DNA from: Acheta domesticus
Taxonomy: Eukaryota; Arthropoda; Insecta; Orthoptera; Gryllidae
Assembly: GCA_031308135.1 (NCBI GenBank)
Contig: JAHLJT010000631.1
Coordinates: 266,462,948-266,526,947 of the forward strand
Reading direction: 5' to 3'
Length of the DNA stretch: 64,000 nt
Notes under the pieces: model-generated
Told to the model about the DNA's origin: nothing
Seen by the model: the letters and a program-made list of their open reading frames with translations, nothing else
Database searches by the model: none
Shown: one piece after another, positions 11,770-22,438 of the stretch
How the letters are laid out: every line of letters begins with the position of its first letter
How positions within the stretch are numbered: the stretch's first letter is position 1
Made by a program: the position numbers and the translations under genes

Positions 11770-12522
11770 CAGGCATGTGCGTGGGCGTGTTCGTGGGTTG
11801 GCGCGTTCTTTGGCGTGTTCGTAGGCGTGTGCGTTGATGTGTGCGTGGGCGTGTGAGTGGACTTGTGCGGTGGCATGTGCATGAGCAAGTCCGTTGGCGT
11901 GTGCGTCGGGGTGTGCGTTGGCGTGTGCGTTGGCGTGTGTGTTGATATGTTGGTGTGCGCTGGCATGTGCGTGAGCACGTGGGTGTGTGTTGGCGAGTTT
12001 GTGGGCGAGAGCGTGGGCGTGTGCGCGGGCGTACGCGTGTGTGTGCGCGTGAGCGTGTGCGTGTGTGTGCGCGTGAGCGTGTGCGTGTGTGTTGGCGCGT
12101 TTGTGGGCGTGTGCGTGTGCGTGTTCTTTGGCGTGTGCGTTGGCGTGGGTGTTGAAATGTTGGTGTTCGTGAGCGAGTGCGTGTGTGTTGGCGTGTTTGT
12201 GGGCGTGTGCGTGGGCGTGTTCTTTGGCGTGTTCGTTGGCGTGTGTGTTGAAATGTTGGTGTTCGTGAGCGTGTGCGTGAGCGTGTGCGTGTGTGTTGGC
12301 GTGTTTGTGGGCGTGTGCGCGGGCGTGCGTGTGTGTATGCGCGTGGGCGTGTGCGTGTGTGTTGGCGTGTTTGTGTGCGTGTGCGTGTTCGTTGGGGTGT
12401 GCGTTGGCGTGTGTGTTGAAATGTTGATGTGCGTGAGCGTGTGCGTATGTGTTGGCGTGTTTGTGGGCGTGTGCGCGGGCGTGCGCGTGTGTGTGCGCGT
12501 GGGCGTGTGCGCGGGCGCATGC
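11770..12522. repeat. GTGCGTGGGCGT-type minisatellite
   Basis: About 750 bp of irregular 6- and 12-bp units (GTGTGC, GTGGGC, GTTGGC), with a longer period marked by GTTGAAATGTTG at about 12150, 12248 and 12415. It is G+T-rich on the plus strand, so no stop occurs in some frames. The Arg/Thr-rich 423-aa minus frame and Val/Cys-rich 286-aa plus frame are by-products. Confidence 0.9.
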
Positions 12523-12715
12523 GGCGCGCTGCGGCTGCGCCCGCTGCAGCGCGAGGCTGTGGCCGCGGCCGCGCGCCGCGCAGCGCCTTTGTGCGTTGCG
12601 GCGGCGACTTATTCAGCGGGAAACTCGGACGCCCGCCCTTTGATTCCGGCGCGTCAATGGGCGCTTCGCGATGCAGCGGAGGGGGGAGCGAGCGCAATTT
12701 TGCTAATTGCATGTT
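12523..12715. other. CpG-rich block
   Basis: A 190-bp CpG-dense block (GGCCGCGGCCGCGCGCCGCG near 12560) abuts the minisatellite. It is possibly a remnant promoter-like island or a GC-rich repeat. No exon can be supported. Confidence 0.35.
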
Positions 12716-13785
12716 AAAGCTGGGAATGCGTGTCGTCGTTATCGGCTGAGGGGCTTTTGGGCGAGCAGCTCTGTCATTCTGAAAAGAGATTAGTACTGTT
12801 TCCTGTAATCCAATATTGTTAAAAGTTAGAAAATTCTGTATTATCATTTCACGCAAACAAGAGAAAAAAATATTGGTGGTATGTTCAAAAAACGAATTCA
12901 TTCTGAATCGATGACACAGAGGGAGATGTGCGCCCCAAATTATTTATCATGATAATCCTCCTAAAATTGAATTGTTTCATACGCAGGCATGATAGGTCCT
13001 TTTTATACTTCTAAGCATTTCCAAAACATGCAGGTGTGAAAATACAATAAAATGTACAAAAAATCTGTAAATTAATTTTTCTTAACACCTTTTTGAACTA
13101 AAAATACTAATCTTTATAGCAGATGACGAGTTGGCCTTATCTGAACGTCCAAAAAGAAGAAAATAAAACTACTGGCATGCTAAATTTCCCCAGAAAGTAG
13201 CACGTCTCTCAGTCTTTCATCATATGCACGTCTCATTCCGTAAAATTCCGGAAGGCCTCTCAGCGAGCGAGTGAAAGCTGCAACGAAGTTTCGCTGGGCC
13301 GCACTTTCATCCTCGCGAAGAGCAGAGCAACGTCTCCACAATTAACGCGCCAAAGACGCGCAAGTGCAAAGGGGCTTCGTGAGAAAGGTTGGCGGTAATG
13401 AGGCAACGTACAACACTCATCCACTTGCAAGGTCTCGGGACATTTGGACTCAAGTTCTCTCTACCGAGAATGTTCCTTTGGCTCGACGATAAAACACACG
13501 TGGAACATCTCCAGTGCACACGTAGTTGCAAATGAGACTTCTAAACATTGGTGCTAGACATTCATTGCCAGCAAAAATCCAAAGTTATGTTCTCGTCTTT
13601 TCTCTCTTCGAAGAGCCGAATGAGAGAAATACGACGGTATAAATAATATAGTTGTTTTAACACTAGAAGATAAGCATTGTAATTAAGATACGTATTCAAA
13701 ATATTACTTTCTCATATACTAGATTCGTAGACAAACTAGTGATGCAGCAACACATGGTTTCTCACACTATTTATTAATTTGCAAT
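12716..13785. other. Spacer, no recognised feature
   Basis: Mostly AT-rich, with a more balanced part at 13260-13560 that has no domain, splice signal or repeat I can recognise. Confidence 0.4.
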
Positions 13786-13789
13786 TTTG

Positions 13790-15880
13790 GAAAATACAGA
13801 TAGTTGACTGAAAATGAGACATACCCCATTCTTTTAATTGTTCTTTGTTCTACCCTTGGAAACAACTGGAAGGGAAAAATGGTGGGGACACAAACTACAC
13901 GAAAACTACTCTTCCAAAAAAAAAAAAAAAAAAAAAACTGTGAGTGACCCTTTGTAAATAATTGCGTTTTAGAAGACATTTTTTTAAGGTAAAAATCTGT
14001 ATCTTCAATTTTTAAAATTTAAAATGTTAATTTTTTGTAACTTTCGAATGATCATAGATTTCAAAGAAAATGAGAGCTGCGCCATTCTCCTAACTGTTCT
14101 TTACCCTATCCGAGAATAAAGATTAATTAAACCTGAAGGTGCTAAAACAGAACATACTTTCTCTCCCCTTATTAACGGTTATGTAATAATATTACGCCGG
14201 ACATAAATTAAGCAAAATACGGTTTATAAGGAGTTATTTTACTTATTTGAGCATTATAGCTTTTATTTATTATATCTTAACTTCAAATAATCAATATCAT
14301 AAAAATGTATTAGTTACGTTGGTGTAAGTGGGCATAAAGTATTTAAATGGCACTGGCAGGCATAAAGAATCAGAAAGACCCACAGAGGTATTGACAATAC
14401 CGTTACGTGTTTGGTTGTATGTCCATAAATACACAGCAATGTACTAGTAAATTATTAAATTATTTTTCGGCGTGTCTCCAAGATATTCTAAGTTCGTTCT
14501 TAAATGTTTCATTTCAGTAAAGATTGTGTTTGTTAGTTGTTAAATTTATTACCGTCCTTCAGTCTACTTTTCTTTATAAGAATATCAATAGCATCCAAAC
14601 ATCTTTCAAATTATGTTGACAAAGGGGAGCAATTTCGAATAGGGCGACTATGATTCCAAATTACATTGAAAAATACTCATATTTTCATGAACTTATTTGT
14701 AGATCTGTTTCTTTGATGAACACTTTTCATTAAGAAAACTAGTGGTGCTAAAACAGCACACACTTTCTCGCCTTTAGTAATAGTTATGTAATACTATTTA
14801 TAACACAATTTCACTCTAAATCAACACATCTCAGTCATCGTTTTTTAAAAATCTTATTAAAAATCTTTCAACATTTGGTGCAAAAACTAAATATTTTCAA
14901 GCAAATATCAACAGAGATTTGACAATTATCACTGCTTTTCACACGGGTAAATCGTGTTCCAACAATAAGACGTAATTCACACAAATTAGCTCCCGAGTAA
15001 TTGTTGCCGAATCATTCTTACGTTCCATTCGCTCATTTCCTGATGGCTAGCAATTTTTATTTGATATTATTTCCAATAGGTTTTAAATAATTTCTAAAGA
15101 ATTAATTTGTCAATGTGTAACGAAAGCTCGAATGTAAGGAAAGAGCAAAGAAATGTGAAATAATGCAAACATTTTAACTTACGAAGCATCCACCTACCTC
15201 GGATTAAGTCCAGGAAGCGCAATAAATTCGGAGCGGGTGAGCACGCTTGTCGCCAAATTTCACTAAAAATACTCATATTTTCTAAAAATATTCTACAAGA
15301 CCTTATTTGAAGATCTGTTTTTGGTGAACTCATTTCATTACTGCTTAAGCGGTAGCGAGAAAGTAAAAATGTTTATCTTCATAATTGCAGTTGTAGGAAG
15401 ATCTGGAGAAAAATTTTCTAAGATTGAAGGTTTTTAACTTTTATGAGACCAACACCATTCTCTTACACGTCTTTGACACTATTCAACAACAAAATTTAAT
15501 ATAAAAAGTAATTCATCGCGTTTTTGAGAAAAAAATATTCAAATAAAACTGAAAAAAATGCCCATTTCACGCAAAATTACGCGAAAAGTACTCAAGTTTT
15601 TGAAAAAATATACACGACGTTATTTCAAAATATATTTTCATGGAACGTATTTCGTTTCGGGAAACAATCTCTATCTTTAATATTTTAGTTGTAGGAAGAC
15701 GCTAAAAATAATTAACTTTTGCAAGTTTTTGGATATTTAGGGTATTCAACGAACATGAAATATGCATCATAATCTTAACCATTCTTCACATTATCCAAAA
15801 ACACCTTTTAATAAGAAACGATGGATCAATTTTTTTGTTTGAAAATTCCCCAGGGGCTTCACGTAAAATAATCTCCAAAA
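13790..15880. repeat. Old degenerate long-period repeat domain
   Basis: Several phrases recur in diverged form. One is GAAAATGAGA..CCATTCT.. plus CTGTTCTTT near 13812, 14068, 15444 and 15750. Another is AAATACTCATATTTT then CTTATTTG.AGATCTGTTT near 14670 and 15268, with a weaker match near 15590. A third is GCTAAAACAG.ACA near 14140 and 14743. These look like three or four decayed copies of a unit several hundred bp long. No coding frame survives. Confidence 0.5.
13916..13938. repeat. Poly(A) run
   Basis: About 23 consecutive A. It may be the tail of an unidentified retro-insertion within the degenerate repeat domain. Confidence 0.7.
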
Positions 15881-15944
15881 TTAAAATGTTGGTTTCAAAT
15901 TCAAGGGGTCGCGACATCAGCCAGAGTAATTTGAGAAAATAAAT

Positions 15945-16345
15945 TTGGGGAAAATCGGTTTAACTGTTTAGCCGTTAGCATTGTTCACAAACGGAGAAAC
16001 GGACAGACAGACAGAGGCAGACAGTCAGACGGGTAGACGTTTTGCCGCCAACCAATTTTTCAGTATCAAGGGCCCACAAAAATCATGATGCCCGGCTACA
16101 CCACGAGTTAGAGGATTCTTTCCCTAATTTTATCAACTTGTCTTATCCACTTTTTCATTACCAGGGCGCGGAAATAAGAGTGAAATTCATTACAATTTAC
16201 AGGAGTATATTAAGATTGGAGAAATCGGCTGAACGGTTTAGGCGGTAGCCAGTTAACACAAACGGATCGTCGGACGGAGTGACGTTTTGACGTCAGTTGA
16301 TTGTTCGGTATCAAAGACTCTCAAAACATGAATTCTGACTGCGCA
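15945..16345. repeat. Two direct copies of a retroelement-type tail
   Basis: Copy one (about 15952-16095) and copy two (about 16218-16335) share, in order, AATCGG, AACNGTTTAG, CACAAACGGA, a CGGACNGA stretch, GACGTTTTG and a TCNGTATCAA word. Phrases of the type 'AATCGGTTGAACCGTTTAG ... ACGGACAGACAG' are common near ends of RTE-like and other insect mobile elements. I infer two adjacent remnants of one family. Confidence 0.5.
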
Positions 16346-16454
16346 AGGTGTTAAATAAATAAAGGAAAATATATATTCACAGGTTTGTAATTACCTTCTC
16401 TTTACTCATCCCAAACACACCCATACCATGGATACCAAATAAAACACCAGTTAA

Positions 16455-17148
16455 AAACCTTGTACTCACAATGGACACCAAATAACCTGGAAAGCACATA
16501 TCACCAACACAGTAAACAAAATATACACAAAAATTATAAAACTATCCCCTATTAAATCATAAATCTTCACTTAACATAGAAAGCGGTACAATAATCTACA
16601 AATCAGTAATTAGACCCTCACTGATCTTTGCAAGCCCCGGATAAAAGTAGCCCACACCCACATTAACAAACTCCAAGTTATACAAAATACGTGTCTCAGA
16701 AAAATAACCAAAGCTCCGTGGTTTATAAGTAAAGAACAACTTCATAGAGAAATAAAAATAGAATCTATTCAAGACTGTAATATCAAAATTTCAAAACACT
16801 TATATGAGTTACTACCAGAATCCGCAGTCACAACAACTTACCAACTAGATAAAAATTACAGCCAACCACAGAGAATTCACTCACGCTACCCTAAAGACAT
16901 TTTCAAGCCTTCCTAACTAACTGAAAATATAGTCTGTTGCTCTCTCTCTCTGTCTTTATTACACTCTCTCACACACACAACAATACCAACGATTGATTAA
17001 CAAACTCATTTTTTCTTATCTAACAAACTTATACAAAAATTGTATTGATAGACCTGAGGATGGTTCATCTTAAAACATTATTGAAATCGTATGTAAACAC
17101 CCTTGAAAGGCAGGAATGCCGAAGAAGAATGAATAAAATAAAAAAAGG
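16455..17148 (+). pseudogene. Jockey-type LINE 3' end (RT C-terminus plus UTR)
   Basis: Conceptual translation in shifting frames gives ITWKAHITNTVNKIYTK (about 16475), IYKSVIRPSLIFASPG (about 16594) and then 89 codons open from 16649 to the stop at 16915-16917, containing HINKLQVIQNTCLRKITKAPW. This matches the conserved C-terminal region of jockey-clade reverse transcriptase (YKxxIRPxLxYAxPxW ... LQxxQNxxLRxITxAPW). At least two frameshifts and stops break it. The 3' UTR contains GACCTGAGGATGG and ends in an A-rich AATAAAATAAAAAAA near 17130-17146, which marks the insertion end. It is a 5'-truncated dead copy. The frame was too broken to appear as one long open frame. Confidence 0.8.
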
Positions 17149-17990
17149 TTTGTAATGACAAGGAAGTAAAAATGGCAATTTTCGACAGAAAACCTCGTAG
17201 ATAACGAAAACGTTAATGATTTTGGCTCCTTTATGTAGTAAATAACTTTCTGTAAAACACTGCGAACACATAGTCCATGTTTTGTTGGTTCCTAATACGG
17301 AACATTGGTTTTCAGCAAAACATGTAACTGTCAGGCTGTCCACCTGCCGTTTTGGCTGTCTGTGAACAAGGCTGACGTCAAAACTGTAGACAGAATTTCC
17401 ACCGAAATTGACATTGCCATTAAAATCCATATAATAACATTATGTCATTATCTGGCTTTTGCCTCTATGCCTAGAATTGTAAACTATTTCAATTTTTTAT
17501 TCACCTCATTTTATCTCTAATAATTTAATTTTTTTTCAAAAACCAAACTTTCCCCCTCTCGAATACATAAAGTACGCTGACAAATATGGCACAGATTCGA
17601 TTTTTTTAAAAATTGAAATTTCCTGAAATTTCGGGGGATAATTTTTTGAAACTTTCTGAAATTTCGAAAACTGCAAAAGTATACATTTTCCCCCGACTTC
17701 TTTCAACTACAATATTGAAGCTAGGGACTGTTTAATAATTAAATACAAAAAATTTCAAAATAATTACTTTCCCGTCGTGAATTTAATTAATTTCTCAATT
17801 CCTTAACATGCAATTTCGTATATGATGGATATAGTAATAAACGAAACGAGGTGATAAAAGAGGTGGCACATTTGAACGAGTGGTGTGTTCAAGAAAACGA
17901 GAGACAATAGGAGCGAATTCCCTCATTTACCACGAGTGCAGTTGTACTCCTTTGTACACGTGTTACTGCGACGAGCCGCAGGGCCCATTC
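17149..17990. other. Spacer, no recognised feature
   Basis: AT-rich. The 121-aa minus frame reaching into 17430 overlaps the LINE tail and has no domain resemblance. Confidence 0.4.
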
Positions 17991-17993
17991 CGC

Positions 17994-18028
17994 GCCCTGA
18001 CTCCCCTTCCGTCACGCGCATTGGGCTG
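17994..18028. repeat. 35-bp target-site duplication, left copy
   Basis: Identical over all 35 bases to 18965-18999. It abuts the poly(T) that marks the 3' end of the minus-strand LINE. Confidence 0.9.
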
Positions 18029-18964
18029 TTTTTTTTTTTTTTTCTTCTTTCAACTTTCCCCCCGCCAGTAGCCCTGGCGAGGCGGTAGATTATTGGCTAT
18101 TGGGGTGTACATGCGCCGCAGCTCTTTGGCTTATGCGGCAAAGAAGGGGGCATCTTATTAACTGACTTATTAACTAACTTAATACTAACTTAACCTATGG
18201 ATGAAGCCGGCACTTTGGCCGGCAACCTAAGATTTAAATTCTTGTTTAAAGTTCTTTTGACTTTGCCTTCTTGTTGCTATGTTTCTAGAATCTTGCTCTG
18301 TTTTTTGATCATTCACACACACATTCATACTAGGATTATTTACAGTTCACCCACGCACGCACTTCCACACGACACTATATACACTATTTACACTTCACTG
18401 TTCGCCACGGCGCCGACTTTTCTCAAAGCGTCCGTGGCGGCTAGGCACTATGCGCCCTGGTGGCGGTAGCTGACGGGTCTGCGGGCCCCGCTTCGTCACC
18501 GGCCGCCGATCCCTCACTCGTCCCGCGCGGGGCCTCACGCCGCTGCTCGCAGAGCTCTGCAAGAAGCTGCGGCGGAAGCACCCGGAACGTGAAGGGCACT
18601 TGCTTGGGCCCTCCTCGGGCGAAGTAGGTCCGGTGGACCTCGCAGTTCACCGCCCGGCCGGTTTCACGCAAGAGCCGCGGAGCCTGCGGGCCCAGCGCCC
18701 GCGTGAGCGCCGTGCGTGCCCTCCGGCGGATCTCCTCCGGCAGCTGGCGGTTTACGCCCAAGGCCCGGTAGGTTACCTTGTTCCTATGGTGGCGGTTTGG
18801 GGGAGGGGGAGAAAGATGCGATCTCGTTGCAGTGCGTACCGCTCGGTTCTCGGCCACCCAAATCGGGCGTAAAGTCGAGGCCGGCGCTGCTGCGAAGGTT
18901 TCGCAAGCATACGTCCACAAGCTACGTATGCAGGCGGTGAAGAGGAAAGCATTGGGCTGCCAGG
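18029..18964 (-). pseudogene. 5'-truncated LINE with RT C-terminus
   Basis: Read on the minus strand the insertion starts near 18949 in the reverse-transcriptase C-terminal region. The motifs are FTACIRSLWTYACETFAAA, LRPIWVAENRAVRTATRS and a later VTYRALGVNRQLPEEIRRRA. They correspond to the LxxxxIRPxxTYAxxxW ... LxxxQNxALR region of jockey/I-type elements. The frame stays open to a stop at 18441. About 400 bp of 3' UTR follows, ending in a poly(A) tail seen as 15 T at 18029-18043. A perfect 35-bp target duplication flanks it. The intact frame and duplication suggest a recent insertion. Bases 18950-18964 repeat the right flank and are probably filler from the 5' junction. The GC-rich body differs from the AT-rich jockey copy at 16.5 kb, so this is a different family. 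Confidence 0.85.
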
Positions 18965-18999
18965 GCCCTGACTCCCCTTCCGTCACGCGCATTGGGCTG
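18965..18999. repeat. 35-bp target-site duplication, right copy
   Basis: Identical to 17994-18028. See the LINE between them. Confidence 0.9.
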
Positions 19000-20837
19000 C
19001 CAGGGCCCAGCGCGTCGCCAACCCCTGGTTTGACACGCACAGCTCAGGAATCTCGCACGCCCGAGCCTTTCCTCCCCCTCCCACAACTCACAATAGGACA
19101 CTCTGACCCTCGGGAGGATCTAGGACCAAAACGACCCTCTCTGTACCACCGCTCATCACGCTTTGTCTGTAGAACAGCACCGGAACAAGCCATTTTAGAA
19201 CCTCCAGGGCTCCCGTCCGATAATCCAGCATAACTCTATAAAAATCTCAAACTGACAGAACAAGGAGTCGCTTTATCTTGTCACTGGAGCCTGCGCCGTG
19301 TGTGCACGCAACAATTAGACGCTCAGAAAAATCGAGCAGCTAGGGAAGGGGTTGTTAAACGCTTATCCGCTTCCGAATCCCGTGGAAAGTTCCAGAACTT
19401 TCAAAAGAAGCCAGTAAGATGCGACATTCCGATCACGTGATGAGACCATGCATAAATCCAATGGTAGGGTGGGGAGACTGGAAAGCAAGCGAAGGAAAAA
19501 AGGAAAAACTTGGACATTATTTGCGACAAAAGTTTTAGTAAGAGGCGTTTCGGTAAAAGCATTATTAAGAGACGACTGTCGGCGAGATTTGTCAGTGCCG
19601 GCAGACTTTGGAATTTCTACCGCCCGCTATCACCATTGAGTTGGAATTAATTCCATTCAACGGGTGAGTCGTGCCGTAGTCAAAAAAATAGCACTCACGG
19701 TAGTGCTCAGCCAAGAAACGGTGACTGATATTATGCGATGGGGTGTCGCGTGACGGCCCCATTTGCAAATGATTGGTGACTCAATTCGTCAAAATGAAGA
19801 CTGTGGACGGCCGGACTTCTGTGAGCGGCACGCAGGCAGCCGTTCCCGCTAGCCACGACGTCATCTGACGCGGCGAGGCTTCGCTGAGGACGCAACGAGC
19901 GGAGGCGCTGACCAGACTGCAGGCGTGTCTTATTCACGAACCGAGGTACCGAAGGCCAGCCGACAAGTATGTTTATGTAAATTCATCAAAAGGACTTGGC
20001 TCAAAATCAGAGTACTAAGTAATGTAGGATAAAGTAGCACTAATGGTAAACTCTCAATTCCTGTCAATTATAGTCAATAAACGTGTTCTCGCCATTCAGG
20101 CGACCAACATTTTAAACAGAATTCGGCTTACAGTTTTTTTTTTGGTGTTTTCTTCTCTGTAGAAAACAGACAACCTTCATGCATCCTCTCATGAATAGAG
20201 TGCTCACCCCGGTGATTCTCATCGCCGGCCAGGCGACAGATGAGTGGCGCTTTGCGCCCTTCAAGTAAATTCAGCGCGCTCACCTGACACCTGCTCACCG
20301 ACACACTCCCGTGACGGTGTTTTCTCCCCTCCACGTGTGTTCCATCACATCACGTTCAATATTTTTTCGTTGCCATTTAAGAACTAATCAAATTTTTGAA
20401 AGTTCACGCACATTTTATTATTCGAGGCATACCTTTAATGATGTCGTATAACTTCTGGAATAAGTGTTATACATTTTTGTTCATGTTTCATGAACCCCGG
20501 AAATCCTTTGGAAACGTCTGTGCTATAATTAAACGATTTTTATCCTTTCTCTGAATTTTGATTGGTATTTCATATCACGGTAGATTTTTTATCGCATGTG
20601 TGCCATTTGCACAGTGATAAAAAAATATTTTTCATGGAATTAATTAAAAAATAATACCTTAGTTGATTGGATGTTAACAACTTGAAAATGATAGATCTAC
20701 AAGAAAACGGAAATAGAAATGAAAGGCTCGGAACGTGATGATGAGACGATATAAGAAAAAAGTGTTGTAGAATCGTAAAATAGATACAGTAAAACCTCCA
20801 ATTCCAAATGACTAAAATAATTACTGTTCTTTTCTGT
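19000..20837. other. Spacer of mixed composition
   Basis: 19000-19970 is more GC-balanced than most spacer and contains a heat-shock element. It also has a GGGTGAGT donor-like word near 19659 and an octamer-like ATTTGCAAAT near 19762. No exon can be demonstrated. 19970-20837 is AT-rich with nothing recognised. Confidence 0.35.
19384..19403. promoter_or_regulatory. Perfect four-unit heat-shock element
   Basis: GGAAAGTTCCAGAACTTTCA holds four alternating nGAAn/nTTCn pentamers with exact 5-bp spacing (GAA 19385, TTC 19390, GAA 19395, TTC 19400), the consensus bound by HSF trimers. A CATAAAT word about 50 bp downstream (near 19449) could act as a weak TATA. No heat-shock coding region is visible nearby, so function is inference. 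Confidence 0.5.
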
Positions 20838-21050
20838 TATTTTAGGTCGCATTAACATCAAGGGCATTAGCGACAACTATTGAGTTTAACGTTATGTAAT
20901 GATATGGTGATGACATGATATGGTATTGAGAAGAGGTGAAAGGACGAACACGGTACAACCATGCCCGAGGCGGGACTCGAACCCGCGATCTTTGAGTCCG
21001 ATATCACTACGGTACTACTGCCTTAACGATATCGGCCACCGCGAATCGGC
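20838..21050 (-). mobile_element. SINE-B copy (tRNA-derived)
   Basis: Minus strand starts at 21050 with a tRNA-like head: box A GTGGCCGATATCG, box B GGTTCGAGTCC, and the GGCGGGACTCGAACCCGCG arm pairs well. It continues with TTCGTCCTTTCA, CATAACGTTAAACTC and ends GCGACCTAAAATA at about 20838. It matches 3783-3991 along its whole length. The tail and second copy show it is a SINE and not a tRNA gene. The better head makes this the younger copy. Confidence 0.85.
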
Positions 21051-21404
21051 TCGATGTTCTTGTTATAAAAATTCGTGTTATCCGATTTGTATATGTATCC
21101 TTAAAACTACGTTTCTTTTGCGGGGCCCAAATTTTGTTCGTTTGACGACGGATTTCGCGTTAAGCGAGTTCCTGCTAACGAGGATGTACTGCAATATAAT
21201 GACAATACAGAAACAAATTAAACCGAACAGGTTCACAGCATATAACGAATAAGATAAGTCTTTGCCAATGGGAAAGGAGAAAATATAAGATACAAAAGAA
21301 AGAAACTCAAGAAAGTAAATCTGAGAGAGAAAACCGTCCGACGCTGCTAAGTAACCCCAACCTAAAAGCAACAGTACCGCCCAAACAGAATCTCTACATA
21401 ACAG

Positions 21405-21790
21405 CCACAACAGTACGCGCGCGCGCCTAGGGGGGAATCCCCGGCGGCGCAGGGCTGCCAACCGCCGCGCGCGCCTTCGCTCTCGCCAAAGCCGTGGGAT
21501 TAACTGCCGTGAATCCATCGCTCCTCCGTGACAAAAGAGCGGCGGTTTTCGTAGAGCGCGTCGCCCCCGCGCGCGGCGCTGCCTTCTGCGACCTCGGAAT
21601 TTAATTAGTCTTAGGGCGCGCGCAGATTGCGTGGATTTCGCAGCGCGCTTTCCAAACCGCACGCGGCCTCCGCGTCTCCAAGGAGTAATGGCGTTGCGAT
21701 TCGGAGCCGCCGCGCCCCGCCCCACCCCGCGGGCACGGAGCTCGAGTGGCACAAAAACGCGCCTTTTCTCATAAATTTCCCTGCGGTCAC
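21405..21790. other. CpG-rich block
   Basis: About 380 bp dense in CpG (GCGCGCGCCTAGG near 21420; GCCCCCGCGCGCGGCGC near 21567). The 274-aa minus frame spanning 21078-21902 is Arg-rich and runs into AT-rich sequence without domain resemblance. A promoter-like island is possible. Confidence 0.35.
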
Positions 21791-22367
21791 GTGGATACCT
21801 TTGGTCCAAGCAGAAGGTTTTAAAGAGAAAAGCGCTTTTAAAACGAAAGCTTTTCAAAATCGAGTGAGGTCTAAGAAAGTCGGACCTAAAAATTAGAGTC
21901 ATGTATTTGTGATCATTTTATGCAAATTTTATGGTTACAATTATACCAGATTCATTAATGATATTTGTTCTGTACATGTTAGAGGCGTCTCATAAATAAA
22001 GGGGAATTATCATTCGGTCGTCCAATACAGCTACAAAAACCAGTATTTTAGTGTTTCTGGGCGACGCATTGAAAAGAAAAGGTAACAAACTTTACATCAT
22101 TTGTAAATGGTTGATTTATAGAGAATAAGCCTGCTCTTGCAAATAAAAGACAATTTGACTGTGTATGTGCCTAATATATGATGAATATCTAAGATTTTAA
22201 ATGGACATAAGCACTCTCGCACTACAGGTTCCTCAAACTTTTCGCATGCCATAGATCCTTGCTTATAACAGGTCTCCCAGGACATATGGTTGTGATCTGA
22301 CGAGGCTATAGTATTAGAATACATTATATGTAAGTTATAACTTATATATAAATAAAAGTGAATGGGC

Positions 22368-22380
22368 TTATATATATATA

Positions 22381-22437
<57 letters not shown>
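22368..22437. repeat. TA microsatellite
   Basis: About 35 TA units with one interruption (TTATAT near 22388). Confidence 0.95.

Positions 22438-22438
<1 letters not shown>

Noticed and set aside
11630..12901. 423-aa Arg/Thr-rich minus frame
   Set aside because: It spans a minisatellite, a CpG block and part of a SINE. Composition explains the missing stops.
20970..21050. A genuine tRNA gene on the minus strand
   Set aside because: The arms and box B are good, but a SINE body follows and a second full-length copy exists at 3783-3991.
21078..21902. 274-aa minus frame
   Set aside because: It joins a CpG-rich block to AT-rich spacer, is Arg-rich where GC is high, and has no recognisable domain.
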